Assembly: GCF_042186555.1 (NCBI RefSeq)
Contig: NC_133332.1
Coordinates: 128,524,375-128,588,374 of the forward strand
Origin: Aquarana catesbeiana
Lineage: Eukaryota > Chordata > Amphibia > Anura > Ranidae
Direction of reading: 5' to 3'
Length of the DNA: 64,000 nt
In this document: positions 34,681 through 46,034 of the stretch, piece by piece
How positions within the stretch are numbered: the stretch's first letter is position 1
How the letters are laid out: each line of letters begins with the position of its first letter
Made by a program: the position numbers and the translations under genes
The notes under the pieces: generated by a model
The model's database searches: none
Seen by the model: the letters and a program-made list of their open reading frames with translations, nothing else
Told to the model about the DNA's origin: nothing

Positions 34681-35050
34681 CTAATACTCAACTAGTGAAT
34701 GGTAGCGTTCAAAACATTCACCAATGCAAGGACCAGGATTGTCAGGACAGGAGGGACAATAATAGCGGGTGTCACGTCTATATCCGCGCTTGCTGCAGAC
34801 ACATCTTTTTTGGGGGGGTTCGTTGGGTAGGGGTACTCGGGAGGACATATAAATGCCTCTCATGCAGCCGACTGCATTTGGTTGGGGATGTGAATGGGGG
34901 AAGTACGGGCGCTGCAGAAGCGGTGGGTTCACCAATTAGGATTGGCGAATGCAGCAGGTAGGGCACTATGGGCACGACAGGCCTATGTTTGTCTTTTTGG
35001 TGGCAGCGCGACACTACTTGTGCTTGCCACCTCACCAGCTTGAACTGCAC
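34681..35050 (-). pseudogene. piggyBac transposase C-terminal relic (cysteine-rich domain)
   Basis: On the minus strand one frame gives SRLHERHLYVLP followed by PTQRTPPKKMC (the stretch before the zinc domain). After a frame change in the GGGGGGG/TTTTTT run near 34805 another frame gives KRCVCSKRGYRRDTRYYCPS and then CPGPCIGECF-type sequence to a stop at 34681. The Cys spacing matches the C-terminal zinc domain of the element 1 transposase. All catalytic regions are absent. The orientation shows that element 2 lies tail to tail with element 1. Confidence 0.85.
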
Positions 35051-35160
35051 TTATGGGACTCGCCACGTCACCAAGTGTTACTGCAGTGCTGGTTTGACTA
35101 CGACCGGGGTGTACTAGGCCGCTGGCGCTTGCCAGTTCACCAAAACGCTACAAAAAAAAG

Positions 35161-35795
35161 TGACAGTGATCGATCGATACTGCACTTGGGTGGGCTGGGC
35201 TGGGCCGGGCGGAAGGGCAAAACGCAGGTGCTAGCAGGTATCTGGGCTGATCCCACTAACACTGCGTTTTTGGGAACCCTAAACTGCTGGGGACGCTAGT
35301 ATAGATCTGATCGGATCAGATATTGATCCGATCAGATACTATACCACTAAGGGAGGTGTACGGTGCGTGCTTGGGTGTTAGCGGTACTGGCGCTAACTTG
35401 ACGCTGCCTGGGGCTGGCGCTTGCCAGTTCACCAAAATGCTACCAAAAAAACTGTTAGCGATCGCAGGGATCAGGCCTGACTCTGTGAACGCTGCAGTTA
35501 TGCGTTTAGTGTTTTGCAAGTGTCAGTGATCGATCGATACTGCACTTGGGTGGGCTGGGCTGGGCCGGGCGGAGGGGCAAAACGCAGGTGCTAGCAGGTA
35601 TCTGGGCTGATCCCGCTAACACTGCGTTTTTGGGAACCCTAAACTGCTGGGGACGCTAGTATAGATCTGATCGGATCAGATATTGATGCGTTCAGATACT
35701 ATACCACTAAGGGAGGTGTACGGTGCGTGTACGGTGCGTGCGTGGGTGTTCGCGGTACTGGCGCTAATCTGACGCTGCCTGGGGTGACGCATATC
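35161..35795. repeat. 360 bp direct duplication with GATC-rich palindromes
   Basis: TGACAGTGATCGATCGATACTG at 35161 recurs as TGTCAGTGATCGATCGATAC at 35521, exactly 360 bp later, and similarity continues to about 35795. Each copy includes TCTGATCGGATCAGATATTG, an inverted repeat, and GGGCTGGGCTGGGCCGGGC. The remainder of element 2 to 36687 contains GATCA.GGGGTTAA words, GGGGGATCGG runs and no gene. Confidence 0.9.
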
Positions 35796-36687
35796 ACCGC
35801 CGGGCGATCAGGGGGCTAAACCTTTATTTGGTAATAAACGGCGGGTGCCCTGACACCATATAAAATAAACAAACTAACCAGCGTCACCCGTAACAGTTAT
35901 ACGGTGATCACTGGTGAAAGGGTTAACTAGGGGGCAATCAAGGGGTTAAAACATTTATTAGATAGTATATGGGGGTCCCTGTCGCTATAAAACGCTGACA
36001 GCGAACCTAAATATTTACGTCCCTAACTAGCGTCACCAGCGACACTAATACAGCGATCAGAAAAATGATCGCTTAGCGACACTGGTGACAGGGGGTGATC
36101 AAGGGGTTAAAACTTTATTAGGGGGGGTTAGGGGGGTACCCTAGACCTACAGGGGGCTAATACTAACTGCCCTACCACTGCTAACTGTCACAAACTGACA
36201 CTATGCAGTAATCAGGAAAAAAACAAAACAAAACAAAAAAACAGCTTGGTGTCAGTTCGTGACGGGGGGGGGTGATTGGGGGGGGATCGGGGGGCGATCG
36301 GGGGGGATCGGGGGTGTTTAGTGTGCCTGGCATGTTCTACTGTGTTGTGTGTAGTGTTGTGCACTTACATGTCTTCTCTCCTCGGCGCTGGAACGGAAAC
36401 TGGCCAGCCGAGGAGAGATGACATCACAACCTCTGCCTCTGTGTACTATACAGAGGCAGGGGATGTTTCTCATTGGCTGGGAGCGATCGTGAGGGGGGGC
36501 CACGATCGGATGGTCTCCCCCTCATCTCTGATCGCTTCCAACCAAACGCCGACCGCCGATGGCACCGGGGGGGGTCCGATAGGACCCCCCGCCCGCGGGA
36601 AGGCAATCACGTACCAGGTACGTGATTTTGCCTGCCCGTGCCGCTCTGCTCACGTATATATGCGTGAGGCGGTCGGCAAGTGGTTAA

Positions 36688-37544
36688 TATGCTCATTAGA
36701 TTTCTCAACCAGATCAGACACTAACCACCAATAATCACCCCAAGACGAAGTCTACTCAGACGAAACGCGTCGGGAGGACTCCACTGCTGCCTTTTTTATG
36801 TACAAGCGCTTTTTATCATTCTTATCATGTAAGTGTAATTCTTCTTTTTAATAAATCATTACTTTTACGATATCACACTATGTGGCTCTTTCTATATCCT
36901 TTATGAGCTACACCTGGGACGATTTTTGGTCACTTCTGGAGAAGATACAGCCTCACGGAACCCCTGTGATCTCTTCATGATGCTAATGTCTTCCCACTAT
37001 TGCCAGTGAGCAATACAAGTTGGTTTGACCCTCACAGTGTATACTGTTCAGGGTTCAAACCCTCTGGTAAGCCTTCAGCTATATTATCTGAGTGATTTGC
37101 ACGGGTGTGAAGACACTGTGGTGTGATGCACTGGAGTTGATTTATCCATACATTGTTTACCCTGGACATGTTGGAATTGCAACAAATTGGTCATCTGTCG
37201 TTTACTTAGAGACTTTTGTGGCCTTTAGCCGGTGAAGGTGGTGCTTATATCACTCAACAGTGGTGACATATTCAGTTCTTCATTCACGGACTATCCTATA
37301 ATACATTATATGTGTTTGTATTCATGATTGTAATGTGAGATATTTTATTATATTTTCTGTCATACTGCATACAGGGCACTGGCTTTATATCCTGCCATTT
37401 TGCAAGTGCCTCAAATCTTTCCTTTAGCGCTACACGTTTGGTTTATTTTTTGATCTATTGGGCAATTATTCTTATGTTGTGTTAGCAGCTTCAATATTTG
37501 TGAGTAAGCGCAAAATTGCCATTTGGGTTGTTTTTGATTTGTAC
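36688..37544 (+). repeat. Retroelement-like unit with hammerhead-like motif (copy B)
   Basis: After the motif at 36736-36776 come TACAAGCGCTTTTTATC, CATGTAAGTGTAATTC, an AATAAA-type signal (about 36850), then TCACACTATGTGG. The same order (motif, TGTGAGTGCAAT, AATAAA, TTACACTATTGGAGCC) occurs after the motif at 43170 and, in diverged form, after that at 61590. No coding sequence. It is the 5'-truncated or non-autonomous member of some retroelement family I cannot name. Confidence 0.5.
36736..36776 (+). ncRNA. Decayed hammerhead-ribozyme-like motif (copy B)
   Basis: CCCC, AAGACGA, hairpin GTCT-ACTC-AGAC, GAAACGCGTC, GGG. Stem I (CCC/GGG), stem II, GAA, a minimal stem III ACGCGU and a GUC cleavage triplet are all present, but the first two bases of the CUGANGA box are AA. 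Probably inactive. Confidence 0.4.
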
Positions 37545-37599
37545 TAACCACCAATGCCAGATCTTTCCAAATTTCTTAGAACATCTCTGAACATGTGAA

Positions 37600-40500
37600 A
37601 GTCAGTTCCACTCATCTTAAATTATGGTTAATTGCTTTAATCCATTGATCTAACTTTGGTGGAGAGTTTGATATCCATTTTTGCAATGTAAGTTTCCGTG
37701 CCATGTACATAGTTCTCAGCCACATCTCTTGCACTTCATCTGGGACAGTATCTAACGGTATGACCCCTAGCGATGCTACTTTTGGGACAGGCTGTACCTG
37801 TGTGGAACACAAGGAGTTCAAAGTGTCAAATAAATACTCCCAGTAGCAATGCAATTTTGGGGCAACGCCACAACATATGTATAAGTGTCCTGGTACCATT
37901 TATACATCTTGGGCAATTAGATGTAGTTGCTTTACCCCAGGAATTCAATTTTGAGCTCTGTGAATAATAAATAGTTGAGTCATGCATTGTGCAGAGGATA
38001 AGGATACCTTAACCACTTCAGACCCGGAAGATTTGGCTGCTCAATGACCAGAGCATTTTTGCAATACGGCACTACGTCACTTTAACTGACAATTGCGCGG
38101 TTGTGCGACCCTGTACCCAAACAAAATTGACGTCCTTTTTTCCCCACAAATAGAGATTTATTTTGGTGGTATTTGATCAACTCTGCAGTTTTTATTTTTT
38201 GCGCTAAAAAACAAAAAAGAGCGACAATATTTTGTACTTTTTGCGATAATACACATCCACAATTTTTTTTAAAAAAGCTAATTTTTTTCTCAGTTTAGGC
38301 CGATATGTATTTTTCTACATATTTTTGGTAATAAAAATCCCAAAAGCGTATACTGATTGGTTTGCGCAAAAGTTATAGCGTCTACAAAATAGGGGATAGA
38401 TTTATGGCATTTTTATTATTATTATTTTTTTTACTAGTAATGGCTGTGATCTGGGATTTTTATCGTGACTGCGACATTATGGAGGAAACACAGCGGACAC
38501 TTTTGACACATTTTTGAGACAATTGACAATTATACAGTGATCAGTGCTATAAAAATGCACTGATTACTGTATGAATGTCACTGGCAGGAAAGGGGTTAAC
38601 ACTAGAGAGTGATCAAGGGGTTAACTGTGTTCCCTGACTGTGTGTTCTAACTGTAGGGGGAGGGGACTGACTAGAGGGGATGACAGATCGTTGTTCCTAG
38701 CTATTAGGGACTCATGATCTGTCTCTCCTCACAGAACAGAGATTTGTGTATTTAAACACACGTCCCTGTTCTGCCGCTCATGACTGGCGGTCATCACGAC
38801 CATCGGCTGCGACCATCGGCACCCCCGCAGTGCAGCGGGCGCGCGTGCCTCCGGTGGTGCGCGCATGCCTCCGGTGGCGCGCACGCACCTGCTATCCCAT
38901 TGAAAGGAGCCCATTTATAGATATGATGGCTCGCGGGAATGTGCCGACCTGCCACAGTATAATGACTGTGGCTGGTCGGCAAGTGGTTAAATACATTTTT
39001 CAAGGCTTGCCCCCATTCTTCATCACTAAGTGTCTCTAGGTCTTTTCACCACTGTTCAAGGCTACCTTTTTGTGAGTTGACTCTAGTTATCGTTTTAAAA
39101 GAGGAGTATATTCTTCCCATTAGTCCCTGTTTATCACTTCTAGTAGTAACTGCCATAGTTAATATTAATGAAGGATTATATTTTAATATAAATATCTTTG
39201 CTTGGGACTGTAAGGCATGCCATAACTGAAGGTATTGAAAAAATAATTTATTGGACACATTATATTTCTTTGCCAATTTATAGAATGATTGCAAAACATC
39301 ATTGTCATAAAGTTGGCTAAGAAACAAAATGCCTGCCTTTTTCCATAACTCAAAATTTTTAAGTTTAGCCACTTCAAGCAGTTGGTTATTCCACATGGGC
39401 ATATATTGTGCGTAGCCTTCATAATGAGTTTCTTATTGAACTGTGGTCTAAGTCCTATATACAAAGTGGAATGTAGAATATCTACGTTTGTTAAAAAAAT
39501 TAGTAGCAATCTATTAACTGCACTAGTGGAATTATTGGCATTTGGGAGAATATAATTTGTTGTATAGGATCTTCACAATCTATAGTATACCAACCGTTTA
39601 GTTGCTGAAGTTGAGATGCCAGATAATGAAGCCTGGTTTAGGGACAGACAAACCTTATTCATCCTTGGGTAGTTGCAAAGTTTGCAAGCTGATCCGAGGA
39701 TGTTTATATCTCCAAATTAAATCTCTAAACAGAGTATTTGTTTACAAAAATTTCCATGGTAACCATAGAGGACAAATTAGCTCTACTTATTATTGTCAAA
39801 GGCAATTTACTCTAGATTTTCCCCACTTGCCCAAGCCGCTTAAGTAGTGGGGATAAGTTCCTCTCCACTTATGTACCCACTTGTGATGTAATATGTAACC
39901 CTAGATATTTAAATGTAGAAACTACTGTGATCTGAGAAGCAGAAATTGGCACATTAGTCTCCAAGGGGTCCACTGGTAAAATTACTGACTTATCCCAATT
40001 TATCTTAAAGCCAGAAAAGGAACCATATGTTTTAATTAAAGACATTACTGCCTTCAATGAGGATGAAATATCTCCCAGAAATAAAAGTGTATCATCAGCA
40101 TATAAGGCGATTTTGTCCTCTTCTGTAGGTCTACAAAACCCAGTAATATTCTTTTATTGTCGAATAGAAGTAGCTAGTGGTTCTAAAGTTAAAGCAAACA
40201 ACAAAGGTGATAATGGACATCCCTGTCTTGTTCCTTGTTGCAGTGAAAAGGGTGCTGATATATGTCCATTTACCTGCACCCGTGCCACTGGGGCAGTATA
40301 AAGTAATTGTATCCATCTTATAAACTGGGGTCTAAAATCAAATTTTTCTAGACAAAGCAACAAAAAATCCCATTTTATACTATCAAAATCTTTAACCGCA
40401 TTGAGCGACAATATAGCTCTATTACCCGAGTTTTCCATTGGAACCTGTAGATTAAGAAATAAACGCCTTATATTCACTGCTGTAGATCTATTTGGGATAA

Positions 40501-41460
40501 AGCCTGTTTGATCCTCATGCACTATCTTAGAAATTATTTTCGTCAATCTAGTGGCTAATACTTTTGCCAGTAATTTCACGTCTGAGGTAAGTAATGAGAT
40601 TGGGCAATATGATTCCGGGTTACAAGGGAATTTATCAGGTTTTAATAGCACAATAATTGCTTCATTCATAGAAGATGGGAGATAGCCACTCTCAAATACT
40701 GTATTGAAGACCTCCAACAATTCAGGGAGCAAGGCTTCTCCGAAAACCTTGTAAACCACCCCTGGTAACCCATCTGCTCTTGGGGATTTATTGTTAGGCG
40801 AATTAGCTGAAGCTATTTGGAGTTCTTCTAGTGAAAGGGGTTGGTCCAACATCTCCCCATCACCCCCCCGTAATTTTGCTCGAGTAATAGAGTCCAGAAA
40901 GAATTTCAAATCAACCTCTGTATAGGATACTTTACTACTATACAAGTTTTTATAGAAATCAGTAAAAGCTAATGAAATCTCCAAAGTTGTTCACGCTTTT
41001 TTAGTAGGAGAAATTTGTAATTCCACTATTTGTGACATTGGTTTTTGGGATTTTAGCTATTGCAGACAAGAGGTGACCCATGTTTTCCCCATCCTCAAAA
41101 TAGGGTTGCTGAAGGAAAAAACGTTTCTTTTCCTTTTTTTTACTCAAGATACCGGAATATATCTGTTGTTTTTGTATCCATATCTGCTGTGTTTCTTTAG
41201 TGGGGTTAGCTATATATTGAAATTCAGCCTTTAAGACTTCTTCCTTCACTGATTCTTCCCAGGCCCTAGATCTTTTTTTATGCTAGAAACTTAGATAGGC
41301 CTATCTCCTGGATATATCCAGAAAAAGGAGTACATACTGAATTTCCTGGAGTAGTATCCAAGCTAAACCCATCTAAGAAAAAATCAAGATAATTATTAAA
41401 ATCTACTATTATTAACCAATGGAAAAGCCATTTTGTCAGATGTAACATTCAATAACTCTT
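37600..41460 (-). pseudogene. LINE ORF2 pseudogene (endonuclease end, RT, C-terminal region)
   Basis: Endonuclease remnant near 41400 reads IVDFNNYLDFFLDGF (GDFN motif with Gly to Val). The longest open part, 40984-40154 (276 codons), carries the reverse-transcriptase blocks NSPNNKSPRADGLPG, DQTGFIPNRSTAVNIRRLF, AILSLNAVKDFDSI and QGTRQGCPLSPLLFALTLEP. The following frame preserves the catalytic ALYADDTLLFLGD at about 40100. Downstream blocks FRDLIWRYKHPRISLQTLQ (about 39720), MPMWNNQLLEVAKLKNF (39402) and the 37.6-37.9 kb segment (MARKLTLQKWI) are the usual C-terminal region. Frames change several times, so no intact protein exists, but YADD survives. Confidence 0.9.
38009..38990. mobile_element. 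piggyBac-type MITE, 982 bp, TTAA on both sides
   Basis: TTAA 38009-38012 followed by CCACTTCAGACCCGGAAG, and GGTCGGCAAGTGG before TTAA 38987-38990. The left 350 bp match the left part of element 2 (CAATTGCGCGG, CACAAATAGA, TTTTTGCGCTA words). The right part is GC-rich with a GTGCGCGCATGCC block. It lacks any transposase. It lies inside LINE coding sequence: the LINE C-terminal region is recognisable on both sides (37612-37899 and 39046-39402). Confidence 0.9.
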
Positions 41461-41488
41461 TAAGTACCTCTGATGAATATGGGGGAGG

Positions 41489-41491
<3 letters not shown>

Positions 41492-41552
<61 letters not shown>
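41492..41552. repeat. (TA)n microsatellite, about 30 units
   Basis: An uninterrupted AT run inside the LINE, at the place where the N-terminal part of the endonuclease should be encoded. Confidence 0.95.
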
Positions 41553-41555
<3 letters not shown>

Positions 41556-41705
41556 CTAGGACGTATGATTTTCTGTACAGTGCAGTACAGAAAAACATAT
41601 CGGCCTTTTGTATCCGTTTGTACATGCCTACAGGAGAAAAAAAGGGTTTTTCTTCACCTCTCTCCCCTCCCCCCCTCCCTCCCCATATTGCACCCTCCCA
41701 CTGCA

Positions 41706-42260
41706 CTACCCATAGTGCCTATCCAGCCATTCAATAGCTGCCTGTGGCTTGTCAAAAAAATATACTGCATCTTTTGCCTCTATTCTCAATTTTGCAGGAT
41801 ATTGCATTGAGTAAGACAGTTGCAGGGTCTGCAGCCTCTTTTTTACAGCTTGGAATTTAGTCCGCTGTTTTTGAAATTCAGAAGAAAAGTCTGGAAAGAA
41901 CCTAAATTTAGTTCCATTAAACATGACTTCCTTCAAATTTCTAGCTCTTTTAAGAATATGATCTTTGTCTAATTGGTTAGGAAGTCATATTAGGAATGGC
42001 AGTGGGGGGGCTCCTGCAGGTAATGGCCTATTTGGTACTTGGTGTGCTCTTTCAACCAAGAAAGACATAGAAAGATATTCTTTTGCAATTGTCTTCCAAA
42101 TCTATTCCGCAAATTCTGTTGGGTTTGCTCCCTCAGATTTCTCTGGGAGGCCACACCAGCCTTATGTTACGTCGAAAACAATTTTCAAGATCTTCCAACT
42201 TATGAGCATTAGAATCAGATTTTTTTCATTGCTTCTCACATATTTTCCCAATGGCTGCGT
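41706..42260 (-). pseudogene. LINE ORF1 C-terminal relic
   Basis: ORF1 of L1-type LINEs is an RNA-binding chaperone. From 41936 the minus strand reads RFFPDFSSEFQKQRTKF, then YPAKLRIEAKDAVYFFDKP and AAIEWLDRHYG, the conserved ORF1p RRM/C-terminal domain signature (PDFS, PAKLRI, F..P..A..WL). Upstream, in the same or neighbouring frames with a few stops, FLVERAHQVPNRPLP (ERAHR-like motif) is visible. The coiled-coil N-terminus is not recognisable. Its order relative to ORF2 (5' on the minus strand) fits a single LINE copy. Confidence 0.85.
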
Positions 42261-42400
42261 GTAATCCTCTAGTTCTTTGACCCGGTTCTTTGACCCGGTT
42301 TTCCATTACAGACGTTCTCTCCCTTATTTTCTATACGTATTGGCGCAAAAAAATAAATTCTTCTTTACTTGACCAGTCAGATTACCTATGGAGCTCTTGT

Positions 42401-43430
42401 TGTATTGCCTTTTACTCGGCAATGGGTCCACATTTGCCCTACCGGTTATGTATTCACCATTTCTGGACACTTGTGGTCTGATGCCATTGGAGACCATTGC
42501 TCTTTTATTTTTTTTTTAATTTTAAATGTATCTTTTACACTCATCATGATCCGTCATGGATCTGACTTATGAGTTACCTGTAATAACACATATGGCCACT
42601 GGGTGGCTTCCGCTCTGGATGAACGTGTCCCCACTGGACCTTTGTGTGGCGTATCCGGCTGTGATGCGGACTACGACGGTTGCCAGTATTGCATATGTGG
42701 CTCTGTCCGGGTTTGCCCTATATCCGGACTCCAGCCACATATTGGATACTTTCATTTTTGTTCCTAATGTTCTGAGTGGGCATATAAACTTGGTAGCCCA
42801 TTCAATTTTTTCTTTTATATATCTTTTATTCTTTTCCAATTTTTTTTTTTTTTTTACTATTTGGATACGGCTGCCAGCTGTTTTTCTTAATGACCTAGAC
42901 GTTTAATGTATAATGCCCAATGTAATGTTTTTTGTTACACTATGGGTATGTATTCTATGCCCCTTGGTCTCTGATCCCGTGGTTTGTTTTTCTGGTCAGG
43001 GTGGTCTCGTCCCCTCTGCCTGATGGGTTTGACTCTGACTCACTGCGGGCTGTTCATCACTTAGGACTCGGACTCACTGCTCAGGTCCGCTGATGTAATG
43101 GAACTCAGTGCGAGGCTTGGTTAGGATATTGTGCTATAAAGGGAGGTGACGCAGTGCGCCGCCCATGCCCCTGGACGACGTAACTCGATTGTGAAATGCT
43201 GCGTAGGGTGGAGCGACACACTTGCGTTGCCTCTCATCGCTGTTGCGGTTACCAGCAGGACGTGTTTGTCTGTGAGCCTTCGGCCGGCGCTCCAGACATT
43301 ATCAGACGTTTACTATACAGTATCATCATGTGAGTGCAATCTTTTTTGTCTATTTAAAATAAAGGTTAATGGTTTTACACTATTGGAGCCTTTTATTTTA
43401 CATGGTTTATCTACTCCACTGTGAGTTGGT
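42401..43430 (+). repeat. Retroelement-like unit with hammerhead-like motif (copy D)
   Basis: GC-moderate sequence without coding domains, then the motif at 43168-43209, TATCATCATGTGAGTGCAAT, AAATAAAGG and GGTTTTACACTATTGGAGCC. This repeats the order seen at 36.7 kb. A T-rich run lies at 42840-42858. Confidence 0.5.
43168..43209 (+). ncRNA. Decayed hammerhead-ribozyme-like motif (copy D)
   Basis: CCC, CTGGACGA (CUGACGA with one inserted G), a weak stem II, GAAATGCTGCGTA, GGG. Stem I complement CCC/GGG is kept, stem II is poor. Inactive by inspection. Confidence 0.3.
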
Positions 43431-43974
43431 GTCCCAGCCCCTGTCAGCTTGAATCTCTCCACCATGATACCAAGGCTCTTGTTGTGCTACTACATTCTAA
43501 TGCCCCGTACACACGGTCGGACATTGATCGGACATTCCGACAACAAAATCCTAGGATTTTTTCCGACGGATGTTGGCTCAAACTTGTTTTGCGTACATAC
43601 GGTCGCACAAAGTTGTCGGAATTTACGATCGCCAAGAACGCGGTGATGTAAACCACGTATGATGAGACCAGAAAAGGCCAGTTCAGAACCAAGCGCGGCA
43701 CTCTTTGGGCTCCTTTTGCTAATTTCGTGTTAGTAAAAGTTTGGTGAGAGACGATTCACGCTTTTTCAGACTCGTGGTTTTCAGATCGTTTTCTGCTGTT
43801 CAGTTTGTGCTTGTGGGTTTGTATCTGCTCTTCAGTGCGTCCAAGCAAGCTACACGTGACTTGTCATAGTGTTCTTGTTCGTTCGTTACTGTTTTTCAGG
43901 TCGCTCTTCACAGGCCTTGCTGTTCATCAGTGCGTTCTGTTACCGTGTTCTGAGCAGCCGACCGTTTTCTAGCC

Positions 43975-46034
43975 ATGTTGCGTTTACATACTCCTCGTAG
44001 AGTTCGTGCTGTGCGGGGGCTTGGTGTTGGGGTCCTGACCTTGACACAAGTCTAGTACATGAACAGGGTGGGGAGGAGTTCATGGACCAAGAATTGGTTG
44101 CTTCAGCATGACCAGTTCTGTCATATGCCTTTGCTCCGTGAGATCCGTGAGATCCGTGAGAATAATCCTGATGATTTCAGTAACTTTCTCCGGATGATGG
44201 ACCCCGTATTTCACCGTTTGTTGGCTTTGCTCTGAGCCATCACTCTGGAGCAGAGGTTAGTCGCCACCCTGCGGTGCTTGGCGATGGGGAGAAGCCTGCA
44301 GGACTTGAAGTTCTCGACAGGCATCTCCCCCAGGCTCTGGGGATCATTATCCCAGAGACCTGTTCTGCCATCATACAGGTCCTGCAGAAGGACTATATTA
44401 AGGTAAGATTTGTATCCTTTAATATCACATTTTATTGTATTTAATGTTTGATAATATATTGTATTTCTTTCCTCATTCCCTAATTACCATGATTGTAATA
44501 TGCTGTGAATGTCCCCTTTGTTCTCATGCATGCTGAATTTTTATGCAATTATTTTTTTGTCCTTAATACATATTTGCCTTCACTTACCTCCCCAGCATGC
44601 TCTACAGGCCCTATATTCACTTAATGTAGTCACACTCCCTAAAATGTTTTGAAATGTGATTTGTGCTTTAAATTCATGCAGAGTTCCAGAGGCTTTTTTT
44701 TGGGGTTCCCCAAATCATTTGGAACCCTCCCTCCCCCCAACTGCCTTAAGTCAGCTGATAACAATTCTCTATCTATCCTCAATCATCTATCTGCTGACTT
44801 GGCCAAACCAATACACACTATACCCATGTCTTTAGTGGTCAGATTTATGGATGAATTCCCCAAAGCATGTAGTGCAAGGGCCTGCCTGTATACTTTCAAA
44901 TGGTACTGTTTAAATTTTTTGTATCCTATTATTATCATGATAGGTAATAGCAGAATGTCCAAATGTGCTAAAATGTGTACAATGTGTATTTATATCTTTG
45001 TATTATGACACTTCTTACCTGTCCAGTGGGCTGCCAATAGTGTAACTAAGGAGGGGCTGTTCAAAGTAATACCCATTATTTAGGCATTCATCTCTCAATG
45101 AAGTGGAGAGGGTTACCTGGCCAAGAGCTCCCCCCCATAATGTTAGAAATGGCCCATGAGAAGGGGGGAGGGGGAATATGATAGTTGTACCTTTATACTT
45201 TGGTCTTGAAAAATTCCCATAAATAAATGTTATCTTGATGTTGGCCAAGAATGTTTGTGTCTAATCAGCTTTCCATGTTTATGTGTAAAAAGACTAATTT
45301 TTTTGGTTTTCCTCAACAGTTTCCTTCCACGCCACAGGAATGGCAGACTGTGGCCTCCCACTTTGCCCAGTGGTGGGACTTTCCTAACTGCGGGGGGGCA
45401 ATTGATGGGAAACACGTCCACATCATCCCACCACCCAACTCAGAGTCGTACTATTATAATTATAAGGGGTTCAATAGTATTGTGATGTTGGCGGTGGTGT
45501 CGGCTACTTATGAGTTCCTGTATGTGGACGTGGGGAAGAATGGCCTAATGTCCGATGGTGGAGTCCGATGGTGGAGTCATCGCCCAGACGGAGTTCTACA
45601 GGCGTCTCCAGAATGGCAGCTTGGACTTGCCACCTCCAGAAGACAATGTGGAAGGACTCCCATTCGTCTTCATTGCGGATGAAGCCTTTGCACTGGGGGA
45701 CCATCTTATGCGGCCATTCCCAATGAGGATCCTCACCCCGGACCAGAGGGTTTTTAATTACCGGCTGGCCAGAGCCAGAAGAGTGGTGGAGAACACGTTT
45801 GGAATCATGGCCAGCCGGTTCTGCCTATTTCTTAGACCCATACATATGGCGGAGTATAAACTGAATCATATTATCCTGGCGTGCTGTGTTCTACACAACT
45901 TTTTACGGCAACATTCTGGCAACTATGCTGGCTCAGTTGGGCCTGAGGCCGGAATTCAAAATGAACCAACCCTGGCGGCGCTTGAAAGTGGCCGTCCTGG
46001 CTTGCCCTCCCTGAGTGCCGTGATGTCCGGCTAA
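43975..46034 (+). pseudogene. Harbinger transposase pseudogene (HARBI1-like), two exons
   Basis: DDE nuclease of the PIF/Harbinger superfamily. Exon 1 (43975-44402) begins MLRLHTPRRVRAVRGLG and contains NWLLQHDQF, MPLLREI, NNPDDFSNFLRM and LEQRLVATLRCLAMGRSLQD. It is broken by TAG (about 44054), TGA (about 44236) and a frame change near 44330. Donor GT is at 44403 and acceptor AG at 45318-45319. Exon 2 (45320-46034) starts FPSTPQEWQ and holds CGGAIDGKHVHI (first Asp), the VDVGKNGLMSDGG block (second Asp) and RARRVVENTFGIMASRF (Glu), then HIILACCVLHNFLRQ. A 13 bp tandem duplication (about 45550-45576, TCCGATGGTGGAG twice) throws exon 2 out of frame. All catalytic residues remain encoded. Confidence 0.9.

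Larger units (their letters stand above)
31613..36687 (-). mobile_element. piggyBac element 2, 5.1 kb, defective, TTAA at both ends
   Basis: Bounded by TTAA at 31613-31616 and 36684-36687, with CCACTTCAGCCCCGG inside the left end and GGTCGGCAAGTGG inside the right end (CCACTT...AAGTGG termini). The only coding trace is a C-terminal transposase relic on the minus strand. The rest is subterminal repeats on the left and long GC-richer non-coding sequence with a 360 bp duplication on the right. A stretch from about 33175 (TAACCACTTGAAG) matches the start of the 654 bp repeat, so the element may be a composite of two related piggyBac repeats. Confidence 0.8.
37545..42400 (-). mobile_element. L1/Tx1-like LINE, minus strand, split by a piggyBac MITE
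   Basis: Reading from 42400 to 37545: ORF1 relic, a spacer with a long (TA)n tract, the end of the endonuclease domain, reverse transcriptase and C-terminal region. The 3' end is truncated with no tail seen, and most of the endonuclease is missing. The 982 bp element 38009-38990 interrupts the C-terminal region. Confidence 0.85.

Noticed and set aside
36276..36734. 152-codon plus-strand frame
   Set aside because: Crosses the right terminus of piggyBac element 2 and its TTAA, so it cannot be an ancestral gene; no domain.
42556..42906. Hydrophobic plus-strand frame of 116 codons
   Set aside because: Runs into a poly(T) tract within a non-coding retroelement-like unit; no family signature.
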